Source of the DNA: Mycocentrospora acerina
Lineage: Eukaryota; Ascomycota; Dothideomycetes; Pleosporales
Assembly: GCA_022701365.1 (NCBI GenBank)
Contig: JAKUHH010000117.1
Coordinates: forward strand, 62,001 to 126,000
Direction of reading: 5' to 3'
DNA length: 64,000 nucleotides
Below, in pieces: positions 42,497 through 51,977 of the stretch (position 1 is its first letter; each line of letters begins with the position of its first letter). The position numbers and the translations under genes were made by a program. A model generated the notes under the pieces. That model ran no database searches. It saw nothing but the letters and a program-made list of their open reading frames with translations, and had not been told where the DNA came from.

Positions 42497-43186
42497 TCAC
42501 CACATCTTGGCTAGGCTCCAGATATTAGAAAAACAACAAGAGTTCTCCCGCTTTACCTGTATAGGATAGGTCAGTCTTGCAAAGTTTGTCACACCTATTG
42601 AGCATTCATACCGTCTTGTAGAATTTTTGACTTTCTGATGATAATCCGATAGATCTGATATTCAAGTCGTCGAGTTTCAGTCCACGATTTAGTACGGAAT
42701 CTATCGTCTGTTTAAGGGTAGCAGTTGTGTTTTTCAGCAGTTGTTGAGTAGTAAATATTCGGTCTACAGGAGGGCTCTTGAAGTAGCGGTTCAACAAGGT
42801 CGTCCGATCCTCATGCCCTAGCTGCTCCTCTCTGCATAACTCACGAAGGACGTATGAAGGTCTCAAATCCTGCTCCTCTTTTAATGGGTAAATTATGAAA
42901 ATACAGATTTTCTGTCTCTCTACTTTCAAAGAACATGCGACATGGCCTTGAAGACCTGTCTGTTAGCTTTGTTTAGCAACTGTCTAGCTTAGACGCTTTA
43001 CCTTCGAAGTTCTTCAACAATACTCGATTTTCCGGGTTGGACTTTTTTGCTTGTCCCACAGCTATATCTTCGATCTAAACGATCCATATTAAACCTATAT
43101 TTAAGCTGAGTAGGCTGCTCCATGACACTCACCCATGCCGTGCCGAAGAAAGATAGGTCCCGCGACATGACCTTATTCTTCACCAT
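42497..43186 (-). pseudogene. Ykt6-like R-SNARE relic
   Basis: Exons on the minus strand resemble Ykt6, the prenylated R-SNARE. The SNARE motif is clear at 42612-42740: LKQTIDSVLNRGLKLDDL with the zero-layer Arg, then LSSESQKFYKT. Upstream, HVACSLKVERQKICIF fits the longin GHVYARSEG region, and QPGKSSIVEE matches the PGQRQSVEE loop. Introns fit at 42956-43000 (GTAAAG donor) and 42611-42557 (55 nt, GTATGA donor, CTGAC branch). Damage is visible. The frame before the first intron is out by one base, near 43010, and the last exon (42556-42497) encodes NSCCF but then runs on for ten more residues, so the prenylation Cys pair is not in a terminal CaaX box. A functional Ykt6 is expected elsewhere. 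Confidence 0.65.
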
Positions 43187-44840
43187 CCAACGTGAATTTG
43201 AGTATTCTAGTACCTGTCAATGTTAGGGCTCACAGATTTTGCAGAGGTTTGCCAAAGATGAATTTTCTCACAGAGAGGTATCGTATGCCCATAACAAGTG
43301 ACTGCGATTTGACATCATGAGACTATTGAAGGAGTTTTGAATTTAAGGCCTTTATCTAAAATGAAAATCTGGCATGATTACTACCAATCTCGTACATTTC
43401 AATCTCGTCACATCTTGCTCAATTCATTAGCGCAGTGTCATAAGTAGAAGCTGATATCGTGTACGCTTTAAGAAGCCTAGCTTGTTCTAGAGAGTTGTCC
43501 AACTGCTGATGTGAAATTTGTACGGTTGTGTTGATTGATTGATTGAAGTGATTTAACGTCTATGTAGAGCCTCCCATGAGGCATAAGGTCGAGCTGAGCT
43601 GCGGTGTTTTTACATGAGTGTTCACAACCTTAGACACCCATTCTGATGCTTTTGTGAGGAACTGTACGTTCCTCTTCTGCGTGCCTTCTGTCTCTTCCTG
43701 TTTAGAGACGTTTTGCTTTTTGTGCATGGCCTTGCTGTGATACAGCCTGTAAGTTTTCCTTGCCGTCATACTTATGATACCAGTTTTTTTTAAAGGTTGT
43801 AGACAATACGAGTCCTTGAAAACGCAAACATTTTAACGAGCAAGAAGTGTTTAGATATAAATACACACAGAATACTCCCTTCACGTTAATCTTTCAACAA
43901 TCAGACCAGGTATCATCGTAAAACAGGACATCTCCACACATGATCCAGTCAAAAGTTGACACACATGCCGCTGAAGCGAGAAGATTTACATTGTCGGCTG
44001 AATAATGATATTGAAAGAGGAAAGAGATTGTAACTATTTTTTCACCCTTACGCCTATGGCAGTGATAGAGAATAAATATGAGCATTCGGCACACTAGCTG
44101 ACAATTGCAGCTCTCATAATATACTTGCTTAGAGCCTAAAGCAAGTGGCCTGCAGGAAATGAGGAGAAGATGATGACACCTGATTTATTCTTGTGAGCCA
44201 GTTAAACTACCAAATGAGAATTTTAAAAGATCTCATAAAGTGAAACTAATGTATAAACTGTGTTGGCTGATAACCCCAAGAAGCTGAAGGACACGTGAAA
44301 ATCGTAACTAGGGGTTGATTCATCGATGGAGCAGGTAGACTAAGTAAACACTCTATCTTTAGTGATAGAAATGATCTTCCTTAAATCTTCTGTTCTAGTG
44401 TTCATCTTTGATCTTCACAACCCATGGCCAGAGGTCACGATGAATGACACACTCCATGCTTCGCGTTGTTCATACCTCTGAACGATCTCTAGCATCCTTG
44501 AACAACTTCTCAGACGGTTTTCTGTATTGCTCTTAGTACGCAACTACTTGAACAGCTCAGTCACACCTCTCATGGCATTCTCTGGCAACCTTGGAATATT
44601 CCACGCTATCCTTGAGCTACTCGAACACGTCAAATGGCTTTATTGTAGTTGTTTCGGTAGTTCCTTAAAATGCGCCAGCGACATTTTCCGTATCGCTCAG
44701 AATCTAGAGACTGAACAAAAGCTGAGTGTTTGCGTGTGTGCTGGAGAGTCGAGTGGACTTTCGGGTTCCTTCTCTTTGTGATCGACGAGAGTACTTACTA
44801 GGGCACACGTCAGTTCGAAAGGGATTATGATGGGAGGGAG
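43187..44840. other. Gene desert
   Basis: 1.65 kb AT-rich. Short minus frames at 43560-43769 and 43894-44094 and a plus frame at 44527-44781 have no recognisable pattern and were not called. Confidence 0.4.
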
Positions 44841-45799
44841 TTAAACTGACTTCTTTCCTATTTTTTGCTCAGTTTTAGGTCTATTTTGCCTTGACACTAC
44901 TGTACTCTGAACTAGTTTTGATGTGGTTGCCAGCAGGTAGTTCTCTGTTGCTGTACCAACTGATAGTCTTTTCTCTTCTACGCAAACAGCTTCGGGTCCT
45001 GCGTTGTATGTCGATTCTGACATGAGTTTCAAGAATTGTTCGTGAAGCTGACTCGCCATAGCTTCGAATTTTGACTGGAGGCAACCTTCGACTTTTGTGA
45101 GGTGGGATTCGACTAGACCCTCAAATTGGGTTCGCTCCTCTTGGGTACGGTGATTACTTCTAGGCATTTCTTTCACAACATTGATTGTTGCCCGTAACGT
45201 CTCTTCGGCTCTGCCAAAATTCTGCGTCATATCTCCACAGGTTCTCTTGATATACTCTACATCTTTTTCAACTCGCCCGCAAACGTCTCGCGTCGTGATG
45301 CAGTATCGTATTAGGCTCTGGATGCTCTGCGATAGTGCTTCGATCTGCGCCGCATTCGTATGCTTGCACAAAAGCGGCTGTGGGGTTTGGTAAAGAAAAG
45401 AAGGTGCCCGAGAGCTGGGGGTCATAGAAAGCGCCATGGGCATGAAAAAAGGTGGCGACGCAGCCGTCATGTTCATCATCGTCCTCCTGCTGCCTGCGTG
45501 ATCTTGTGAAAGCGCTCAGACTATATGCCTGTGTCTCCGTCATTCCAAACAATAGTGAATGACAAGTTTACTCACCGTAGGAGGTAATACCCCACCATGT
45601 CAGCTACTAGTGGAAGGGATCCCATGCAGTAGCCACCTACGATACCACACGTTCTGCTGCACATCCCGCAGAGCTGAACGCGCTGATTTGATTGCGAAGG
45701 CACTGATGAATGATAGAGCAACTGTGTGGAGTGGTTAAACGTTGCGGGATCTGTAGGGCCGCACGCGCATTGGCGGCGCAGGTCGGTTTGTCGTGACAC
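44841..45799 (-). CDS. Cys-rich plus coiled-coil hypothetical protein
   Basis: Two joined parts: an upstream segment 45799-45576, and 45489-44841, linked by an 86-nt intron (GTGAGT donor at 45575, GGCAG acceptor at 45490). The first part holds C-x-C and a CGMCSRTCGIVGGYC cluster, perhaps zinc-binding; the second (about 215 aa) is Gln/Ser-rich and contains helical, coiled-coil-like stretches (GRVEKDVEYIKRTCGDMTQN and similar), typical of a structural or dimerising protein. The splice phase is consistent and gives one frame; the true start is uncertain, as the first part has only a GTG at its left and a stop just before it. The long second exon alone (212 codons from ATG 45479) is a credible gene. 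Function unknown. Confidence 0.5.
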
Positions 45800-47559
45800 T
45801 CAGAAAGCGGGTTGGCCACTCGACGCGAAGCCCCGCCCCGCCCCTAGGTAAAGTACATCCCTACGTGATGAAAATACTTGTGTGTCAGAAACAGCCAATA
45901 AAAGCGCTAGGGTGACGCATAATTCTACTATATATGCAACATCCTCTTTAAAATTGGCAGAGCAGAAGAGGTTCACTGTTAAGTTGGCAATTAGTTTACT
46001 CTGCAATCTGTGTTAATGCATGGTTTCAAAGTCATGAAGCATGTCCAATTTTTCGGCACACTGCACGGACGTTACGATACGCGACTGCTAACAATCACAA
46101 AGCTAAGCAACTGCCAGCACTTGAAATGACTGCTGAACTAGCTGACACTCCTACACAAGTCGGCAGAACAATTGACGCTCATTTGCATGTGTAAATGTGT
46201 TGCGTCCTGCTGGACTGTCATTCTGCGAAGTTTAGGCTAGCGGGCTGTGCAGCAGTTGCGACACAGCTTAATTACCTGTCATTATTCGGCGTTGCTATGC
46301 GCCGCCCTTATATCGCTATGTAGGATCGCCCCACTAGCGCAACGATTATCGCGGAGGGCAGTCCGCACCATGCGTCATGAACTGTCTACAGACATAGGCC
46401 AGAATGACTGCATAGATCGTCGCCACAACTATTAAGAAGTATTGGTTGAGAGGTGTGTAAGACAAGTAATGAGCGTAGCCTTATGCGCTGCATATCTTGT
46501 CGAATAATCGGTTACACCGTCGGGAAAGGTAATGGAAAGGTCTTAGTCACATGCAATTGAACATCGTCTGCAGCCAGCAGCTTGAGGCTAGCAGCATTCC
46601 AACAAGGGTCGACAAACAACTGGTTTGACTTCGTCGCAAGGCTGCATGTTCTCATAAGAAAGACTGACGAACCTACTAGCAAGGAGCAGGAGATGAAATG
46701 TGATACACCGTATTTGTGACTATGACGACTTCAGGGAAATTTTATGGGCAGTATGATGGCGTGTTTTACCTGACACCCCATATTCCTGATTCGCCGATTG
46801 ATGGGTACTGATGCAGTCGATCCTCATTTATTTCTCTGCTTCTGATAGAGTTGCAACCAGTGAAACAACTGAAAGATCAATGACCAAGTTTAGCACATGG
46901 ACAAGCTGACTATCGTTAAAAGTCGATGATTTCAGAATAAGCTGTGCGGGGTTCTTTGGTTAAAAAATTCCGTGGAACATCATTTCAGGCCACAACGTAG
47001 GAAGTAGATGTGCTATACTTTAACAGAACTCACTTGAAGCGAGATATTATCTTCATCGTACTAAACTTTCTTAACCAATTGAGCTTCTATTGTGGTTGGT
47101 GTTGTGTTCTAAACTAGCAATGTATCCAATGCACAGTCAAAAGTGTTGCGCATGCACAGAGGAAAGCAGGTTGGATACCTGAAAATTTGAACGTTGAAAT
47201 CAAGGAATTATATTTGAATATTTGATGCAGTTTGATATCTAAGTATTATCTTCTTTGTAGAACAGTCAACTGTCATAGAGGAGCATCTATTTTATTCAAG
47301 TACAGCTCGAAGTAGTGACGCCAATAGCACTCAACCATCTCTCTCTTGCATTGCACACTGCTGTTCCGCAGTAGAAAAAGTGTAAAAGCGTCTAAGAGAT
47401 CCATAAAATATTTATCAGCAATTCAAAAAAAGTCATTTTGCAATTTTTCTTACTTCTGTTCAATCGGGACAAGTGCAGAAGTGAATTCATGAACACCTAA
47501 TTAAAACATTACATTATGGACGCTGAACATCTCCTGTCCACGCATCTTCTATCCAGACC
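45800..47559. other. Intergenic, one GC-rich spot
   Basis: 1.76 kb. CGAAGCCCCGCCCCGCCCCT at 45828-45847 is a strong GC patch next to the gene to the left, possibly its promoter. The rest is AT-rich with no gene. GGACGTTACGAT at 46069-46080 resembles a MITE end but has no partner. Confidence 0.4.
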
Positions 47560-48459
47560 ATGGTTACTCTTCTGCTTAGGTCAGATGACCTCCCCGTCCA
47601 TAACATATCGTCGAAAACTGGTAGGGCTACATTGTGGGACTTGTTCGTCCCATACGAAGTTCGGACAGCGGTGCTTCACTATCTCTCCGCATACGACACT
47701 GCAAAGCTCGATTTGTTACTGGGCCACTTTTTACATCATTATGAGAGGAAATATTTACTTAGTCCAGTGCGTGACTTGATTTGGAACGCTTCTGATCTGA
47801 ACTTCTTATTCAGCAAAGGCATGAAGCTTTTGCTCCTCGGCGATGATGCGCTGGCCCTCAGGCAAAGACTGCAGAACACGTACAAGTACCTAAAGAGATC
47901 TAAGTCCAGCCGCCATCTTCAGATCTACTTAGTTGGCACTTTTCCGGTCCTGGAAAAGAGTGCCGTCGTTCTTGACAGGATGGTAAGGTTCGCCGTTGAC
48001 GGGGAGGCCTGTACGGCCCGCGCTCTCGTAGACGCCCGCCAATTACGGGACATGCAATCAGCAGTTTCTCGCCCCTCAGACTTTGATGAGCGATTTATAA
48101 TGGCGTTTGGGGCTCCCGTCCAGCACAGTACTTCAGGAACGAAAGGATATTGGCACAAAGTGCGCGACGTTCCAGACAAGACTGTGGACCTAAGAATATA
48201 CATCCCATCCTATGAAGACAGACTGTGGGAAGTGGTCAAGATACCCCTTCTCGACATCCCGCGACTGTGCAAGTGTTTTATGAGTTCTAGACACACAACA
48301 AATGCATTGCGGATTTTCGTCGACATATGTATTGGTGAACACCGGTTTGACGTCATGCTATTGACGGAGTTCAATATTAGGATGATTGAAAGCGAAAAAC
48401 ATGGACAACTCCTGATACGTTACAGTCACTCAACACGCTACCTCAATGTGGAGTACTGA
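47560..48459 (+). CDS. F-box-like fungal protein, paralog of the 31.6-kb gene
   Basis: A 299-aa intronless protein. The pattern TLWDLFVPYEVRTAVLHYL, then YDTAKLDLLLGHFLHHYERK and MKLLLLGDDALALRQRL, follows in order the same three blocks in the protein at 31643 (TSLFDLW.., DYEKRK.., LLVGKDLDELEERL), so they belong to one divergent family. The F-box assignment rests only on the helical N-terminal LxxLxxxExxxxxLxxL-like arrangement, so treat it as tentative. The C-terminal half contains alternating strands (VDLRIYIPSYEDRLWEVVKI). No membrane segment. Genes of this kind frequently occur in expanded families beside transposons. Function unknown. Confidence 0.6.
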   Translation: MVTLLLRSDDLPVHNISSKTGRATLWDLFVPYEVRTAVLHYLSAYDTAKLDLLLGHFLHHYERKYLLSPVRDLIWNASDLNFLFSKGMKLLLLGDDALALRQRLQNTYKYLKRSKSSRHLQIYLVGTFPVLEKSAVVLDRMVRFAVDGEACTARALVDARQLRDMQSAVSRPSDFDERFIMAFGAPVQHSTSGTKGYWHKVRDVPDKTVDLRIYIPSYEDRLWEVVKIPLLDIPRLCKCFMSSRHTTNALRIFVDICIGEHRFDVMLLTEFNIRMIESEKHGQLLIRYSHSTRYLNVEY

Positions 48460-49046
48460 AAGGAGAAGAAACAAAATCTTAACTAATGACATAATTAGGA
48501 GCTAAAATCCTTGACATTGTCTGAGTTTAGCATCATCGGAGTAGATGCCTAATCTGCTGGTTACATAAGGTTGTTGTTAGCAGTGTTGACCGCTTCGCAA
48601 ACATCCATGTGTTTTGTAAGTAAATAAAACCATTTATGTGGAATTGAACACAATTGAAATCTCAAATTTGCAGAAAACATGAGTAACTAGCTTGATTACT
48701 CCACGTATGGAGTCCATTTTTCAGGATTTATGTTAAATGAGATGTGGATCAAGCGACTGTATGCAAGGAAGCAACCCAGAATTTTTGTTTTACTCTCACT
48801 GTCACCTGTTAATAGAAGATTTGAAGATTTGCCCATATTCAGATAGCAGGCAAGCGAGTACTGGTAGATTCAGTACGACGCTATTGTAAAATTGATGCAG
48901 TCAATTTGTTAGGATAGGGTTGAATCGGTCTAATTAATTGCGTCGCGCTTTCATAAAACTTATGTACGAGCTCGATTATTGTATGTAGCAAGTCTGACTT
49001 AAGCAGGTATAGTAATCATTTTCATTGTTTTTGTATCAGATAGCTC
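48460..49046. other. Intergenic left flank of transposon
   Basis: About 590 bp AT-rich; no gene. It ends at the TA target site of the pogo-like element. Confidence 0.4.
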
Positions 49047-49048
49047 TA

Positions 49049-49095
49049 CCGTGTCCGTGCACTCAATGCGCGGATTCACTCAATGCGCACCTATC
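49049..49095 (+). repeat. Left terminal inverted repeat of pogo-like element
   Basis: A 47-bp TIR, identical in reverse complement to 51100-51146. The motif ACTCAATGCGC appears at 49061-49071 and again at 49078-49088. Confidence 0.95.
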
Positions 49096-49156
49096 AGAAA
49101 CTAGCCTAAACTTCAACACGACGTGAATCCACTAAAATAAACTTAATTAAGACTGC

Positions 49157-50990
49157 AATTAATGCTATTAAAGCGCTAGAGTCAGGAGAAGATTTTTCAT
49201 ATTCAGAAATAGCTAAAAAGTATAGTGTTGTGCGTTCAACGTTAACTCAAAGGCACCAAGCTATTACAGCGTCACGTGCAGCTAGTGCATCTACGCGTTA
49301 AAAGCTCAGCCCACAACAAGAGCAGGAGCTTATTAAATATATAGAAAGGCTTACTAAGCAAGGCTTACCACCTACATAAGAGATAATTCAAATTTTTGCC
49401 TTGTGTGTAGCTTAAGAGACTGTAAGTAAGAGCTAGGTTACACGCTTCATCAACTAGAATTCACACTATCTCACATCACAATAGACAACTAGTATAGACA
49501 GCAATTGCCACAAGGCTAATTCAGGGGCTAAATATAAGCTCTATTTTAACCTGTTAGGCAAGAAAATTAATAAGTATAACGTTATGCCCTGCAATACATA
49601 CAATATAGATAAAAAAGGCTTTCTCCTTAGTATCACCAGCCAATCAAAACAAGTGTTTAGCAGGAGAATATAGGAGAAAAAGGAGGTTACAGCAGCTATC
49701 TAGGATAGCTCACGTAAGTAGATAACCCTTATAGCATGTGTATGTGCAGATAGATTAAGCCTGCCGCCAAGCCTCATATTTAAGGCTGCTAAAAAGGGCA
49801 TACAATCAAGCTAGGTTAAGGCAATCAAGGCTAGGAAACACAAGATTTTTGTCAGCTTGTCACCCTCAGGATAGACTAATAACAATATAGGCCTTGCCTA
49901 GCTTAAGCAGGTGTTCAATCGCCACACTAAGGCAAAGGCAAGGAGATCTCAAAGGCTACTCATCCTTGATAGCCATAGATCTTACGTTTCTATAGATTTC
50001 TTAGATTACTGTAATAAGAATAGAATCCTTGTTGCTATCCTTCCTCCTCACTTAACCCACACGCTCTAGCCACTTAATGTAGCTATGTTTAAGCCTCTCT
50101 CAACAGCGTATTCAAAGGAGCTCTTAACTTACCTTCACAATAGCTAGGGGCTCCTCCCAGTTAAAAAAGGTGACTTCTTGCCTCTGTTCTAGAGAGCCTG
50201 GCAACGCTCCTTTTAAAAAGAGACAATACTAAAGTCTTTTAAGACAACAGGCATCTCACTGTTTAAACCAGCTAAGATACTTAAAAGATTTACTCAGGAT
50301 AAGCAGGAGTCACTAGAAGGCTCACCTCCTATTAAGACTAATTAGAGGAAGTTAGAAAGGCTGTTACACAAGGCAGTAGTTAATAAAAACACAGAAGAAG
50401 CTAAAAAGCTCAGTTAAACACTCCACTCCCTTTAAGTTTAAAATAAGCTGCTTAAGCTTAAAAACCAGGGGCTCCAAAAAGCGCTTATTATTAAGAAGAG
50501 GCAGCAGAAGCGTAGCAAGCCTCTCAATTTGCAACAACGTTAAGAGTACCATAGTAGTGCTGTTTTCTAGTCTCCAAGAAAGGTTTAAGAAGCACATGTT
50601 CGTCAGTCAGTAAAGGAGCAGGAGGAAAAGGAGCTTTAACTCTAAAAAGCTAATACAAAAGAGCTTAAGAAAGCTCATAAGCTATATCTAGAAAAGATAG
50701 CTCAAGAGAAGCGTGTAGCAAGGGAGGCAGCAAAGGCAGTTAAGGAGAAGGAGAAGGCAAAGCAGGCAGCCAAACAGGAGCGTAAGAGACAGGAGAACAA
50801 CGCTAGAAAAGCTCTCCAATTATCCTAAAAGAGTAAGAAGAAGGCTTCAAGGCCTCCTCAACAAGCTACTAAGCGCAGGAAACAGGTAGTAGATGCGTTA
50901 GGTGGTGGTAAGTCTCATAAAGCTGTTCCTGCACCTCCACCACCACAGTCACAAAGAGGCCGTGCGATTAGGCTACTAAGCAAATTCAAG
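49157..50990 (+). pseudogene. Pogo-like transposase, RIP-damaged
   Basis: One frame matches a Fot1/pogo transposase over most of its length: helix-turn-helix region (IAKKYSVVRSTL), a helical linker, then DDE-type core blocks (NTYNIDKKGF, TLIACVCAD, LLILDSHRS and LTHTL-stop-PLNVAMFK, where an Asp is expected and Asn is found). The frame is broken by TAG or TAA at many positions, including 49671, 49701 and 49719, where Trp or Gln is expected. These fit CpA-to-TpA changes on either strand, the pattern of repeat-induced point mutation. The C-terminal part is Lys/Glu/Ala-rich and ends in a basic tail. Inactive. Confidence 0.85.
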
Positions 50991-51099
50991 TAGAGCAAAA
51001 GTTTCGCATATATTATCTATACTATCTACTAAAAAATCTCATAATAAGAGCAATTATGCGTGGCTCAATAACCTCATTTCTACTTGAGATGGTTTTAGC

Positions 51100-51146
51100 G
51101 ATAGGTGCGCATTGAGTGAATCCGCGCATTGAGTGCACGGACACGG
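51100..51146 (-). repeat. Right terminal inverted repeat of pogo-like element
   Basis: A 47-bp TIR, perfect inverted copy of 49049-49095, followed by TA at 51147-51148. Confidence 0.95.
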
Positions 51147-51186
51147 TAGCTCGCCAAGTGCAGCACGGTGCCTTGGTTCCTCCACG

Positions 51187-51507
51187 ATGAACCGCACATG
51201 CAGCAGCCTGGTAACACTTGCAACACCAGTTACAACAACTCAAACATTTCTGTCTTTACAGCAAGTCATCTTATGTGCCCTCTTATGTGCCAACGTAAGC
51301 TCTCTAGTAAGAACTCACACGATCACGGGCGTTTTACACACATTTTGCCAATTCAAAACGAAAAATAGGCGTTATCTTGCCATCTCTAGCGCTCTTTTAC
51401 TTTTCGGCGCCTGGTATCTTCTCCTCTACTATGCCCTTTCTGCGGTGTACTTATTACAGATCGCGTCGATCGCTGCGGCAATCCCCACCTCATCTCCGAT
51501 GTTGTAG
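51187..51507 (+). CDS. Short membrane-protein-like frame, possibly a relic
   Basis: A 106-codon frame starting MNRTCSSLV, with two hydrophobic segments (LLLFGAWYLLLYYALSAVYL and VILCALLCANV) just right of the transposon. It abuts a GC-richer block and a broken transporter gene. I cannot match it to a family; it may be the 3' or 5' end of a decayed membrane protein. No signs of splicing could be fixed. Confidence 0.3.
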   Translation: MNRTCSSLVTLATPVTTTQTFLSLQQVILCALLCANVSSLVRTHTITGVLHTFCQFKTKNRRYLAISSALLLFGAWYLLLYYALSAVYLLQIASIAAAIPTSSPML

Positions 51508-51977
51508 AGGGCCTGCGCTGTAATATCTGCGGTAGTTTTGGCTTGACTTTGTGTGATCCCGAATGCTGAGGTTAGGGTAGGTATGCTGCACCTTCAGTAC
51601 AAATGTCAATGCGCAGCAAACGATGTCGCCTGCATCTTCTGCTGTCTTGGGCTAGCCGTCGTTGCGATCGTTCGGGGCAGTGCTTATGTAGAAAGGTGCT
51701 GAGACATGTAACGTGCTCGCAAGTTGGTACTTAGCCACATCGATCTCCGAGACTCCAATGTCACCATAGCACTTTCAATCATAGCGCACATCGGGTTCTG
51801 GGGGAGAGCAGCATTTCGGGGACTGACCGCGTTATAGCGTATGTCGCATCGACCCGACCTGTTGCGAACCCACGCAGAGTAGAAGCCGACCGAGCACTGC
51901 ACAGAAAACTATATGGAGCACCCGGAGCACCGCGACAGTCGACGGCCGAACGGAGCCCTCGGCCTTGGCCAAGCGAT

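Larger units (their letters stand above)
49047..51148 (+). mobile_element. Pogo/Fot1-like DNA transposon, complete ends
   Basis: A 2.1-kb element flanked by TA on each side (49047-49048 and 51147-51148). Its terminal inverted repeats of 47 bp are perfect: CCGTGTCCGTGCACTCAATG... at 49049-49095 and its exact complement at 51100-51146. Within each TIR the motif ACTCAATGCGC occurs twice, 17 bp apart, a likely double transposase-binding site. The internal reading frame encodes a pogo-type transposase with N-terminal helix-turn-helix and DDE core, but contains many in-frame stops. Ends are pristine while the interior is damaged. The element is probably non-autonomous now but could be mobilised in trans. 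Confidence 0.92.

Noticed and set aside
44527..44781. 85-codon plus-strand frame with Cys-rich middle
   Set aside because: Starts at a non-consensus site, lacks a domain pattern and has no supporting splice sites.
46069..46080. GGACGTTACGAT resembling the MITE end
   Set aside because: The neighbouring bases do not match the MITE TIR and there is no partner end, so chance is the simpler explanation.
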